From Acidimicrobilacustris europaeus (GTDB lineage Bacteria > Actinomycetota > Acidimicrobiia > Acidimicrobiales > Acidimicrobilacustridaceae), in NCBI GenBank assembly GCA_965194515.1, contig OZ239146.1, positions 124,001 to 188,000 of the forward strand: a DNA stretch of 64,000 bases, in the 5' to 3' direction. The translations under genes and the position numbers were made by a program. The notes under the pieces are model-generated. The model was given only the letters and a program-made list of their open reading frames with translations, ran no database searches and had not been told where the DNA came from. Shown piece by piece: positions 17,112-24,523 of this stretch; the first letter of the stretch is position 1; every line of letters begins with the position of its first letter.

Positions 17112-18329
17112 ATGATGAAACAGATAGCGCCAGACGTAAATAACGACAGCAATCGAGTCGAATCCGGTTCTCACCCTGTCGAGTTCCGGGAAATATCAGT
17201 GATCCAAGTGATGAAATCAAATGAGGTCGTCGTCGTTGCATCAGATGCCACCGTTACGGTCAGCGATGAAGGTGTCGTAGCCCACAAAGAGATGCGCGAA
17301 TGGAAGTGGCTCTTTTCCGAGATCACTGAAATTGATCGCGAATTAGAAAATTCGGTTCTGTTGCAGACAACAGAACTACATAACTTCGGACTCTGCTTGA
17401 AGGCGGAAGATGAAGAGGAATTTCTTGGGCTGGTCGAGCGTCGGTATGCGGAGTCATTAGGAGAAGTTCCGGCACGGACGGTAGTTGGCGACTCAGTCAA
17501 AAAGAGCCGACGGATGTTTTCGATGCGGAAAGAATTCGAGTTCGAAGACTTGCCACTCGCCGAACTCAGTGCTGAAAATATTTCTGCCTGGTTTGGAAAT
17601 CATCACGTCCTCGACAGGATTTCGCTCACGATGTCGGCAGGCGAAGTGACCGCCCTTATTGGCCCTTCGGGCTGCGGTAAATCGACGTTTCTGCGGATCC
17701 TGAATCGGATGCATGAACTTGTTCCGAGTGCATCTTTGTCAGGTGAGGTTCTGCTTGACGGCGAAGATATCTACGACCTCCAGAAAAAAGTCATCGATGC
17801 TCGGCGCCAAGTGGGAATGGTTTTTCAGAAGCCAAATCCCTTTCCCGCCATGTCCATCTACGACAATGTTGTTGCCGGATTCCGAGTAACTGGCACGAAA
17901 ATCACTGCCACACAGCGCGACGAAATCGTGGAGTCAAGTCTTCAAAGAGCTGGGCTCTGGAAGGAAGTTCGTGATCGACTTCGTCAGCCGGGCGGAGGAC
18001 TCTCCGGGGGACAACAACAACGATTGTGCATTGCGCGTGCCTTAGCACTTCGCCCTCGAGTGCTGCTGATGGACGAGCCATGTTCAGCCCTCGATCCGAC
18101 TTCGACTCGTCGTATTGAAGAGACGATTGTCGATCTTCGAACCGATGTGACGATCGTGATTGTTACCCACAACATGCAGCAAGCTGCGCGCGTTTCCGAT
18201 CAGTGCGCGTTCTTTCTTGCAGAGCAGGGAACTCCTGGCGTAATCGTTGAGCACGGACCGACCAATGCGATCTTCGAAAACCCTCAGGATCAGCGGACTG
18301 CTGATTACGTAAATGGTCGTTTTGGTTGA
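17112..18329 (+). CDS. pstB: PstB phosphate ABC transporter ATPase with N-terminal PH-like domain
   Basis: 405 residues; starts at ATG 17112 or 17115 behind GAGGAA (17105-17110). Residues from about 152 onward are a full PstB: Walker A GPSGCGKST beginning at 184, FQKPNPFP Q-loop, signature LSGGQQQRL, Walker B LLMDEPCSALDP, H-loop VTHNMQQA, and the ending DYVNGRFG. Normal PstB is about 250-280 residues. The extra N-terminal 150 residues contain an alternating-strand stretch (VVVVASDATVTVSDEGVV, then WLFSEITEI, then VLLQTT and a closing helix) that resembles a small PH-like barrel, followed by a charged linker. It powers phosphate import with PstCA; the added domain is probably regulatory or a partner-binding site. 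Confidence 0.93.
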   Translation: MMKQIAPDVNNDSNRVESGSHPVEFREISVIQVMKSNEVVVVASDATVTVSDEGVVAHKEMREWKWLFSEITEIDRELENSVLLQTTELHNFGLCLKAEDEEEFLGLVERRYAESLGEVPARTVVGDSVKKSRRMFSMRKEFEFEDLPLAELSAENISAWFGNHHVLDRISLTMSAGEVTALIGPSGCGKSTFLRILNRMHELVPSASLSGEVLLDGEDIYDLQKKVIDARRQVGMVFQKPNPFPAMSIYDNVVAGFRVTGTKITATQRDEIVESSLQRAGLWKEVRDRLRQPGGGLSGGQQQRLCIARALALRPRVLLMDEPCSALDPTSTRRIEETIVDLRTDVTIVIVTHNMQQAARVSDQCAFFLAEQGTPGVIVEHGPTNAIFENPQDQRTADYVNGRFG

Positions 18330-18373
18330 GAAAAAGTGAACAGTTCCGGTTGACCGGATTTGTTTACTTTCTC
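18330..18373 (+). terminator. Long hairpin terminator after pstB
   Basis: Directly behind the pstB stop (18327-18329), bases 18330-18349 pair with 18354-18373 over 20 positions with two mismatches and two G-T pairs, around a TTGA loop. The 5' arm is A-rich and the 3' arm T-rich, as in a factor-independent terminator. It separates the pst operon from the second unit starting at 18468. Confidence 0.7.
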
Positions 18374-18397
18374 TTCACTTGGTTGTTGGGTGGCTCT

Positions 18398-18414
18398 GTT
18401 TCACTGCGTTTCAC
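18398..18414 (+). promoter_or_regulatory. Direct repeat GTTTCAC upstream of the second PstS-like gene
   Basis: GTTTCAC occurs at 18398-18404 and again at 18408-18414 (period 10), 54 bases before the start at 18468. It resembles the TTCAC core of actinobacterial Pho boxes, but the usual period is 11. It lies outside the terminator hairpin and is the best operator candidate for this unit. Confidence 0.35.
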
Positions 18415-18467
18415 GTTGAGTATCTCAGTTGCCAGATAGGTCTCTGAGACTGTGAAAGGAATCTGAA

Positions 18468-19679
18468 ATGCCGCTGCTCCCTCGTAAAATGAAGCGCTCA
18501 AAACTGGTTCTTGCTGCTTTGGCTGCGACTATCAGTGTTGGTCTTCTTGCTCCGTCATCGCCGGTTAGTGCTGACCCGAAGTTTGCTGATGCGCTTGTGG
18601 GTGCAGGTTCGGACACGACGATGGATGTGATGGCTGCTCTTTCTGGTTTCGCGAACGGCAATGCTTTTACTCCGGTTCAGAGTTCTTCCGCGTCGGGTTC
18701 GAAGCACATTGCTTCTTGGGATTCGAAACTTTCCTCTCAGACTGACAATTGCATTGCACCGAAGTTGAAGGCTCCTACGACGTATCGTCCCAATGGTTCC
18801 TCTGAGGGTCGTCGTGCGTTGAGCCGTGCCATTGACGGCACTGTTTACGGTCCGGCTGATCAGTGTGGTGGCTCCAAGGTTGTTACTGGTCTGTTTGATT
18901 TCGCTCGTTCATCGAGTGGTCCAAGCTCGGGTGATACCGGCACTGCGCTTACCTATATTCCTTTCGGTCGAGATGCTCTGTCGGTTGCGTACTATGCCGA
19001 TTCATCGGTGACGACGCCGGTAACGCAATTCACTCGTGCGCAGATCACAACGCTGTTCACCACTGGCCCGCAGACCATTAATGGTGTTGAAGTTGTTCCG
19101 TGTGGAATCCAGCTCGGATCGGGCACTTATTCGTCTTGGAATGGAATGACGACGGCGACAGCCGCGCAGGAGGCCAGTTCCACCCTGACTTGTGAGACTG
19201 CAGGGAACGGTCTTCGACTCCAGGAGAACGATGCTGCTGCGCTGAAGGCGAAGGGTGACGCCCTGGCAGGCAAGCAGGTGATCATTGGATTCTCCGCAGC
19301 GAACTTCATTGCTCAAGGTAACGGTGTTGCGTTGAGTCAGCTTGCAGCAGGTGTTGACCTCGCAGAAATTACAAATGACGGTACCGGTGCGAATCTCGGT
19401 CTGGCTTACACCACAACCACCGTCGGAACCGACACGGTGTACGCACCTTCGGCGGTCTTTTATGCCAGCACAGTGTTTGGACGCAACGTGTACAACGTGT
19501 TCGATACAGCACGAGTGACCGGCTTTGGTAACAACGATGTCAAGTCACTCTTTGTCGGGGGAACCTCATCAGTGTGTTCCGCTGCGGGCCAAGAAATCGT
19601 CAATGCATTCGGTTTCTCCACGATTGGCACGTGTGGAGCTATCACGCTGACCGGTTCGCTCCTCACGGGCATCAAGTAA
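18468..19679 (+). CDS. Secreted PstS-like substrate-binding protein, diverged
   Basis: 403 residues; AAAGGA at 18455-18460 supports the start. Signal peptide (about 10-35, cleavage near VSADP). The mature part begins with ADALVGAGSDTTMDVM, the usual PstS 'GAGSS' opening, and has the domain-2 helix FTRAQITTLFTTG. The phosphate loop RSDxSGT is not present; the matching region reads PCGIQLGSGTY. No lipobox, membrane anchor or sorting signal is seen, so it should be released or held non-covalently. Ligand may be phosphate, a phosphorylated compound or another oxyanion. It is followed after nine bases by a surface protein gene in the same unit, both downstream of the pst operon terminator. Confidence 0.75.
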   Translation: MPLLPRKMKRSKLVLAALAATISVGLLAPSSPVSADPKFADALVGAGSDTTMDVMAALSGFANGNAFTPVQSSSASGSKHIASWDSKLSSQTDNCIAPKLKAPTTYRPNGSSEGRRALSRAIDGTVYGPADQCGGSKVVTGLFDFARSSSGPSSGDTGTALTYIPFGRDALSVAYYADSSVTTPVTQFTRAQITTLFTTGPQTINGVEVVPCGIQLGSGTYSSWNGMTTATAAQEASSTLTCETAGNGLRLQENDAAALKAKGDALAGKQVIIGFSAANFIAQGNGVALSQLAAGVDLAEITNDGTGANLGLAYTTTTVGTDTVYAPSAVFYASTVFGRNVYNVFDTARVTGFGNNDVKSLFVGGTSSVCSAAGQEIVNAFGFSTIGTCGAITLTGSLLTGIK

Positions 19680-19688
19680 AGGACACAG

Positions 19689-21071
19689 ATGAATTCCTCA
19701 AAGAGAAAAGCTATTGCTGGGATTACATCGGTCATCTTGGGTGCAACGTTGTTGCCGCTTATGTTCAGCAGCCCTGCTTCAGGTGCGACGAACAACGGCA
19801 CAGCAACGTTGACACAGTCCTCAGGTACGGGTGCAACGAACTTCACGATCAATCTGGGTGGAACTGCATCGTGCCCAGGTGATGGAAACGCCGGGTACCG
19901 GTGGCAGACGTTCATGATTCCTGCTGCAGCCGACATCGACGCAACGTTGACGTTCGGCAGCAGTGGTCCGACCGCAGTTGGTTCTGAGTTCCGAGTGCCA
20001 TTGTTTGACACCACCGGTTCTCCGGTTGTTTCAAAACTTCCAGATATCGCGGTTGCCCCCGCGACCACTGGTGGTATTTCGGGTATCCCCAATTTCAATT
20101 TCCAGGTGTTTTCACCAACCAATATCCCCGATGGGGCATACAAGATTGGTGTGGCGTGCACACTTGGTGTGGCCAGTGCTACCCAGTTGAAGTCGTACTG
20201 GAGTCAGCAGATCACGATCACAAACGACGCAACCAACCAAGACAACGCGAAGGTTGATTGGATCGTTTCGACTCCGGTTCCGACCACAACGACGACAGCT
20301 CCGCCAACAACGACTCCGTCGTTTACGGCGATAACGCCGTCTCGTGTGTTTGATACTCGTCCGGGTGAGGGTGGTTTGCGGACGGTGTCGAAGGTGAAGG
20401 TGGGTGGTCTGACTGAGTTGAGGGTGAAGATGACGGATTTGTCGGGTTTGGTGCCGGCTAGTGGTGTGGGTGCGGTGTCGTTGAATGTGACGGTCACTGA
20501 GGCTGGTGGCTCGGGGTTTGTGACGGTGTATCCGTGTGGGACGCGTCCGAATGCTTCGAGTCTCAACTACACGACTGGTCAGACGGTTCCGAATGCGGTG
20601 ATTGCTCCGGTGTCAGCGCAGGGTGAAGTGTGTTTCTATTCGCAAGCCCCGGTGCATCTACTCGCTGATGTGAACGGCTGGTTCGTGTCAGGTTCTTCGT
20701 TTACGTCAACAACGCCGTCTCGTGTGTTTGATACTCGTCCGGGTGAGGGTGGTTTGCGGACGGTGTCGAAGGTGAAGGTGGGTGGTCTGACTGAGTTGAG
20801 GGTGAAGATGACGGATTTGTCGGGTTTGGTGCCGGCTAGTGGTGTGGGTGCGGTGTCGTTGAATGTGACGGTCACTGAGGCTGGTGGCTCGGGGTTTGTG
20901 ACGGTGTATCCGTGTGGGACGCGTCCGAATGCTTCGAGTCTCAACTACACGACTGGTCAGACGGTTCCGAATGCGGTGATTGCTCCGGTGTCAGCGCAGG
21001 GTGAAGTGTGTTTCTATTCGCAAGCCCCGGTGCATCTACTCGCTGATGTGAACGGCTGGTTCTCCAACTAG
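19689..21071 (+). CDS. Secreted surface protein: shared domain plus two identical SRVFDTR-GWF repeats (family member 3 of 3)
   Basis: 460 residues. Signal peptide (about 1-31), the roughly 165-residue domain shared with the two pst-operon proteins (Cys pair SCPGD and GVACTL), a Thr/Pro linker (about 200-215), then two modules of about 118 residues, period 126, each running from PSRVFDTRPGEGG to LLADVNGWF with one Cys pair (YPCGTR, EVCFYS). The modules are identical. They belong to a repeat type I associate with large secreted proteins of Acidimicrobiia (from memory). No LPXTG or membrane helix is present; the protein stops right after the second module. Function is probably envelope display or adhesion. 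Confidence 0.7.
   Translation: MNSSKRKAIAGITSVILGATLLPLMFSSPASGATNNGTATLTQSSGTGATNFTINLGGTASCPGDGNAGYRWQTFMIPAAADIDATLTFGSSGPTAVGSEFRVPLFDTTGSPVVSKLPDIAVAPATTGGISGIPNFNFQVFSPTNIPDGAYKIGVACTLGVASATQLKSYWSQQITITNDATNQDNAKVDWIVSTPVPTTTTTAPPTTTPSFTAITPSRVFDTRPGEGGLRTVSKVKVGGLTELRVKMTDLSGLVPASGVGAVSLNVTVTEAGGSGFVTVYPCGTRPNASSLNYTTGQTVPNAVIAPVSAQGEVCFYSQAPVHLLADVNGWFVSGSSFTSTTPSRVFDTRPGEGGLRTVSKVKVGGLTELRVKMTDLSGLVPASGVGAVSLNVTVTEAGGSGFVTVYPCGTRPNASSLNYTTGQTVPNAVIAPVSAQGEVCFYSQAPVHLLADVNGWFSN
19781..20261 (+). repeat. Duplicated surface-domain segment, copy B
   Basis: Second copy of the segment at 15337-15817, offset exactly 4444 bases, with scattered substitutions and no gap. The flanking signal peptides and downstream linkers differ, so the duplicated unit is the domain itself. 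Confidence 0.85.
20319..20684 (+). repeat. 352-base coding repeat, unit 1
   Basis: 20333-20684 is identical by reading to 20711-21062 (period 378 bases); the match begins patchily at 20319. It encodes the first SRVFDTR-GWF module. The strand is strikingly G/T-rich and prefers GTG, TTG, GGT and ACG codons, unlike the preceding domain. Confidence 0.9.
20697..21062 (+). repeat. 352-base coding repeat, unit 2
   Basis: Second copy of the module, DNA-identical to unit 1 from 20711 to 21062, with a short linker unlike that of unit 1 between them. No synonymous differences were seen, which points to a very recent duplication or ongoing homogenisation. Confidence 0.9.
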
Positions 21072-21089
21072 CGACGGACTCACCTCGCC

Positions 21090-21277
21090 TGGGCGCGATT
21101 CAATTTTCGCCCAAACGCGTTTCACTGCCTCTTTCTGCAGACCGGCCGATCTGCAGAAACGGAAGTACGAGCCATCCCCGCAAGGGCGGGGGTGGCTCGT
21201 CGCGTGGCGCAACGGCCCGCAAGTCACTGGGGGAAGGCTCGTTCGGGGTCTATCGGGCGGTCGAAAACGGCCCGATA
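21090..21277 (+). terminator. Run of four inverted repeats after the surface protein gene
   Basis: The 287-base gap 21072-21358 has consecutive stem-loops: TGGGCG/CGCCCA (21090-21095 with 21108-21113); a perfect 10-base stem TTTCTGCAGA/TCTGCAGAAA (21132-21141 with 21150-21159, 8-base loop); a 15-base stem with one G-T pair and AAGG loop (21167-21181 with 21186-21200); and TATCGGGC/GCCCGATA (21251-21258 with 21270-21277). The third is a strong terminator candidate although no T-run follows. No tRNA cloverleaf or small ORF was recognised here. Confidence 0.65.
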
Positions 21278-21358
21278 CGGTTCGGTTCGGTTAGTAGTTG
21301 CTAAGAAAGTGGTGGTATTTCAGTTCATGTACTGCGCCTCGCTATGACTTGAGAGGAA

Positions 21359-22747
21359 ATGATGTTGGTTCGTCCACATTCGCGCCGGTTGGTCCTCGTC
21401 GCAGGATTTATTGCGGCAGTCAGTCTTTTCGTTGCAGCTTGTGGAGGCGGTCGCTCCGATACATCGAGCGGCACTTCCTCGACATCGAAAGTTGTTTCTT
21501 CAACGGACTTCGGAACAATGGCATCGCCATGTGGTCAGGGTGAAGCAAAGGGTGCGACGCAGCAGGGTGTCACCGATACGAGCATCACGATTGGTTTTGG
21601 AGATGACGCCGGCTATCCAGCGGCTCCGGGCTTGAACAAGGAAATGTCCGACGCAATGAGGGCGATGATCAAGTGGTGCAATGACCAAGGTGGCATCAAC
21701 GGCCGTCAGATCATTGGCAATTATCGCGATGCAGCAATCATGAATGTGGCCAACGTGATGACCGAGGCTTGCGCGCAAGATTTCATGCTGGTTGGACAGG
21801 GCTGGTCGCTTGATTCAGCGCAAGAGCAGATCCGTGTTGGCTGCAAGATGGCGTCAGTGCCGGCGTATTCAGTTTCACCACAGTTCTCGAATGGCCCGCT
21901 GATGGTGCAGCCGTCGCCCAACCCTGTTGACTTCGCCAATGTTTCCGCCGCGGCGCAAATGGCCGAGCAATTCCCGTCGCAGGTCAAGAAGGCAGCGGTA
22001 ATTTATGGTGACTTTGTCGCTCTTATTGATTTGGCAAAGAAAGCTGTCATCGCTTACGAACAGGTTGGTTGGAACTTCCTCGACTGCGAGCAGTCGTACA
22101 ACATCCTGGGAGAGGCAAATTGGTTGCCGTTTGTGCAGCGGTTGAAGGACTGCGGCGCTGAAATTGTGTACTTCTCAGGCTCTCCGGCTCCGCACTTCGA
22201 AAATCTTCTTGATGCAGCAAAGACTCTTGACTACGACCCCCTGTGGCTGCAGGAGGCCAATTTCTACGACAGCGCATTTGCAAAGTGGAACACGAACGGC
22301 AACGCCGACAACGTCTATGTGCAGATGCCGTTCTACCCGTTTGAGCAAGCCGACAAGATCCCGGCAACTGCAAAATATATTGAAATCATCCGTTTAAACG
22401 GCGGCTCAACCAGTCTCTCTGGTGCACAGGCGACTGCGGCGTTTCTGCTTTGGGCGCAAGGTGTCAAAGAATGTGGGTCGAACCTCACGAGCGATTGTGT
22501 GATTAGCGCGCTTCAGAAGGTTACGAGTTACGACGCTGGCGGCTTGCAGCCACCGACGAACCCAGGTGGCAACAAGCCCGGGGACTGTTCGATGGTTGTA
22601 AAGCTCTCGGGCACGAAGTTTGAGCAGGTGTTGCCGACCACGTTCGGAACTCAAGCATGCAATCCGAAGTATCTCGTCAGCCTCACGGGGCCAGCAGTCG
22701 ATCGAGCCAAGTTGGACGGTAACCGCATCTCAAAAGCGGCGGAGTAG
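21359..22747 (+). CDS. Branched-chain amino-acid-type ABC transporter substrate-binding lipoprotein
   Basis: 462 residues behind GAGAGGAA. Lipobox VAAC (Cys28) and a Ser/Thr linker are followed by a type I periplasmic-binding fold of the LivK/ANP-receptor class: a first strand TSITIGFGDDAGYP, MIKWCNDQGGINGRQI near the first helix, AAVIYGDF and VYFSGSPAP as later lobe strands. Such proteins bind amino acids, amides, urea or aromatic acids for ABC import. Eight or so Cys in the mature part may form disulfides. No permease or ATPase genes lie next to it, so it is an orphan receptor or partners with distant genes. Ligand unknown. Confidence 0.82.
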   Translation: MMLVRPHSRRLVLVAGFIAAVSLFVAACGGGRSDTSSGTSSTSKVVSSTDFGTMASPCGQGEAKGATQQGVTDTSITIGFGDDAGYPAAPGLNKEMSDAMRAMIKWCNDQGGINGRQIIGNYRDAAIMNVANVMTEACAQDFMLVGQGWSLDSAQEQIRVGCKMASVPAYSVSPQFSNGPLMVQPSPNPVDFANVSAAAQMAEQFPSQVKKAAVIYGDFVALIDLAKKAVIAYEQVGWNFLDCEQSYNILGEANWLPFVQRLKDCGAEIVYFSGSPAPHFENLLDAAKTLDYDPLWLQEANFYDSAFAKWNTNGNADNVYVQMPFYPFEQADKIPATAKYIEIIRLNGGSTSLSGAQATAAFLLWAQGVKECGSNLTSDCVISALQKVTSYDAGGLQPPTNPGGNKPGDCSMVVKLSGTKFEQVLPTTFGTQACNPKYLVSLTGPAVDRAKLDGNRISKAAE

Positions 22748-22799
22748 AACTGAGAAGTTTTTCAACGGCGGCGGGCAAACCTCGGTAATCTCCTCACTC

Positions 22800-23561
22800 A
22801 TGGACTGGATCTCTGACCCCACCGCATGGAGTGCGCTAGCAGCGCTACTCACACTTGAGATCGTTCTGGGTGTCGACAATGTCGTCTTCATCTCGATTCT
22901 CGCTTCCAAGCTCCCTCCCGAGGAGCAAGACAAGGCCCGAAAGATCGGTCTCCTAGCCGCCGGCGGAATGCGAGTTGTTCTGCTTTTGGCGGTGGGTTGG
23001 GTGGTCACCCTTAAGAAGGAATTGTTCACCATCGGGTCGGTGGGCTTCAGCGGCAAAGAGTTGATCTTGCTCGCCGGCGGACTCTTCCTCATTTACAAGG
23101 CCACGAAAGAGATCCACCACAAACTCGAGGGGGACGAGGGCACAACTTCGGCGAAAGTTGCACCCACAATCGCTGCTGTCATCGGACAGGTGCTGCTGCT
23201 CGACATCGTGTTCTCGATTGACTCGGTCATTACGGCCGTTGGTATGACGAACTACGTCGGGGTCATGGTGATTGCCATCGTGTCGGCAGTTTTCGTCATG
23301 CTTTTGGCGTCGAAGGCCATTTACACATTCGTGAATGCGCACCCGTCGGTCAAGATGTTGGCGCTGGCGTTCTTGCTCCTCATCGGCACCACGTTGATTG
23401 CTGAGGGATTCGGGCAGAAGATTCCCAAGGGCTACATCTATGCAGCGATGGCCTTCTCCGTATTCGTAGAAGTTCTCAACATCGGTTCCCGACGCAAGAA
23501 GAAGAACGTTGAGCCGCTGCACCTTCGCGAACCAATCGTAAGCGACAAGAACGGTCACTAA
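22800..23561 (+). CDS. TerC family integral membrane protein
   Basis: 253 residues from ATG 22800 (an in-frame upstream start would lie inside the lipoprotein gene). About seven membrane segments. The two family motifs are present: LEIVLGVDNVVFIS near residue 18 and LLDIVFSIDSVITAVG near 135, each carrying the conserved Asp residues proposed to bind metal. TerC proteins are linked to tellurite resistance and to manganese or other metal efflux and metalation of exported proteins. A charged loop (about 100-118) and a basic C-terminal tail (RRKKKN) are cytoplasmic. A short inverted repeat follows at 23563-23585. Confidence 0.9.
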   Translation: MDWISDPTAWSALAALLTLEIVLGVDNVVFISILASKLPPEEQDKARKIGLLAAGGMRVVLLLAVGWVVTLKKELFTIGSVGFSGKELILLAGGLFLIYKATKEIHHKLEGDEGTTSAKVAPTIAAVIGQVLLLDIVFSIDSVITAVGMTNYVGVMVIAIVSAVFVMLLASKAIYTFVNAHPSVKMLALAFLLLIGTTLIAEGFGQKIPKGYIYAAMAFSVFVEVLNIGSRRKKKNVEPLHLREPIVSDKNGH

Positions 23562-23562
23562 A

Positions 23563-23585
23563 CCGAGCCGAGCTGTGACGCTCGG
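23563..23585. terminator. Short inverted repeat between convergent genes
   Basis: CCGAGC (23563-23568) and GCTCGG (23580-23585) flank an 11-base loop in the 28-base gap between the convergent TerC and cupin genes. It could terminate transcription from both sides, but the stem is short. Confidence 0.4.
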
Positions 23586-23589
23586 AAGT

Positions 23590-24495
23590 TCACGAGCTGG
23601 CGAATTCGTCATCCCAAGTTCCGACGTCACCGTCTGTGAGCTGAAGGAGCAGTGCGCCCTCTTCGCCGGCGACGATTGGTCCGCACGCAGCACCGAGGGG
23701 CAGTTCGATATGCGTGCCGGCCGGGCACCAACGGTCGCCAAACCATGCACCACCTTCGATGATCCAAACGAGGTGAAGGCCAAAGTATCCGTGACGCTCG
23801 ACGGTCATTCCCGGCGAGTATTCGACATAGGCGCTCTTGAAATCGGACAGCAGTACTGGGCACTTCTCACGAACCACTGACACTGATCCATCGGCATTTT
23901 GTTGCTGCTTCACTTCGGTCCACTCATAGTCGCGGACATGTGTCATCACTGATTGCAGCCCATCAACCTTGGGCGACGGACGCTCGCCACCCCAATCGCC
24001 GCGGGGATCAACAAACCAATCGCCAATTTCGAGCGGGGGATCGGGCAGTGGCGTGATGCCGCGCTCGGCAATCTCATTTGCGTAGAGCTCGGGCTGATCT
24101 CCCCAACCGCCGAATTCGCCGAAACTCAGTTCCCAGCAGGTCAGTCCTTCAGGGCCAGCAACGATCGGGCCGAATGCGGAACCAAGTGGAACATGAATGT
24201 GAGTACCTGGCTCGCACGATTCGGTTCCGATCCAGCCGCTGCCACCGAGCACAAACACAACGTGGTTACTGCGGTGGCCGTGGCGGCGCACCACCATTCC
24301 TGGTTCGTAATGCACGTGGGCGGAGAGAAATTCGGGCCGAATGATCGGCCACTTTTCGCGCACAACAGACACAGAGCCATCGGCGTTCTGCTGACGCTGG
24401 ACTTCGGTCCAGTCAATGTCGTCGAGGTGCCAAAACACAGCCTCGAGGCCATCAACCTTTGGCGAGGAATCATTGTGGTTCTGAGGCGGGTTCAT
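23590..24495 (-). CDS. Tandem (two-domain) cupin protein
   Basis: 301 residues made of two homologous cupins of about 145 residues (about 12-150 and 172-298). Each begins with an almost identical lead, WTEVxxQQNADGSVSVVREK, then PGMxVxRHG and a strand ending in a Gly/Trp turn, then CxPGTHIxxPLGxAxGPIVAG. The first domain keeps RRHGHRSNH; the second has ERHGYFGLH. The protein at 50700-51233 is a single-domain relative, so this one arose by internal duplication. No secretion signal, so cytoplasmic. Enzymatic or sensing role unknown; it stands alone between TerC and a flavoprotein gene on the same strand as the latter. Confidence 0.75.
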   Translation of the reverse strand: MNPPQNHNDSSPKVDGLEAVFWHLDDIDWTEVQRQQNADGSVSVVREKWPIIRPEFLSAHVHYEPGMVVRRHGHRSNHVVFVLGGSGWIGTESCEPGTHIHVPLGSAFGPIVAGPEGLTCWELSFGEFGGWGDQPELYANEIAERGITPLPDPPLEIGDWFVDPRGDWGGERPSPKVDGLQSVMTHVRDYEWTEVKQQQNADGSVSVVREKCPVLLSDFKSAYVEYSPGMTVERHGYFGLHLVWIIEGGAWFGDRWCPAGTHIELPLGAACGPIVAGEEGALLLQLTDGDVGTWDDEFASS

Positions 24496-24523
24496 GGGTT
24501 CCCCAAACTACGCGAAGGGTTTA

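Noticed and set aside
18363..18378. TTTAC and TTCAC repeats 11 bases apart, resembling a Pho box
   Set aside because: The first repeat lies in the 3' arm of the pstB terminator hairpin, and the pairing explains its sequence. The GTTTCAC pair at 18398 is the better site.
19460..20161. Minus-strand frame across the second PstS-like gene and surface domain, similar to one at 15151-15717
   Set aside because: Their likeness only reflects the duplicated plus-strand domain. No independent gene evidence.
20319..21062. Repeat array considered as CRISPR
   Set aside because: Units are 352 bases, only two, and fully coding in-frame; no spacers or cas genes.
21072..21358. Possible tRNA in the hairpin-rich gap
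   Set aside because: Stems do not assemble into acceptor, D, anticodon and T arms, and no T-loop sequence was found.
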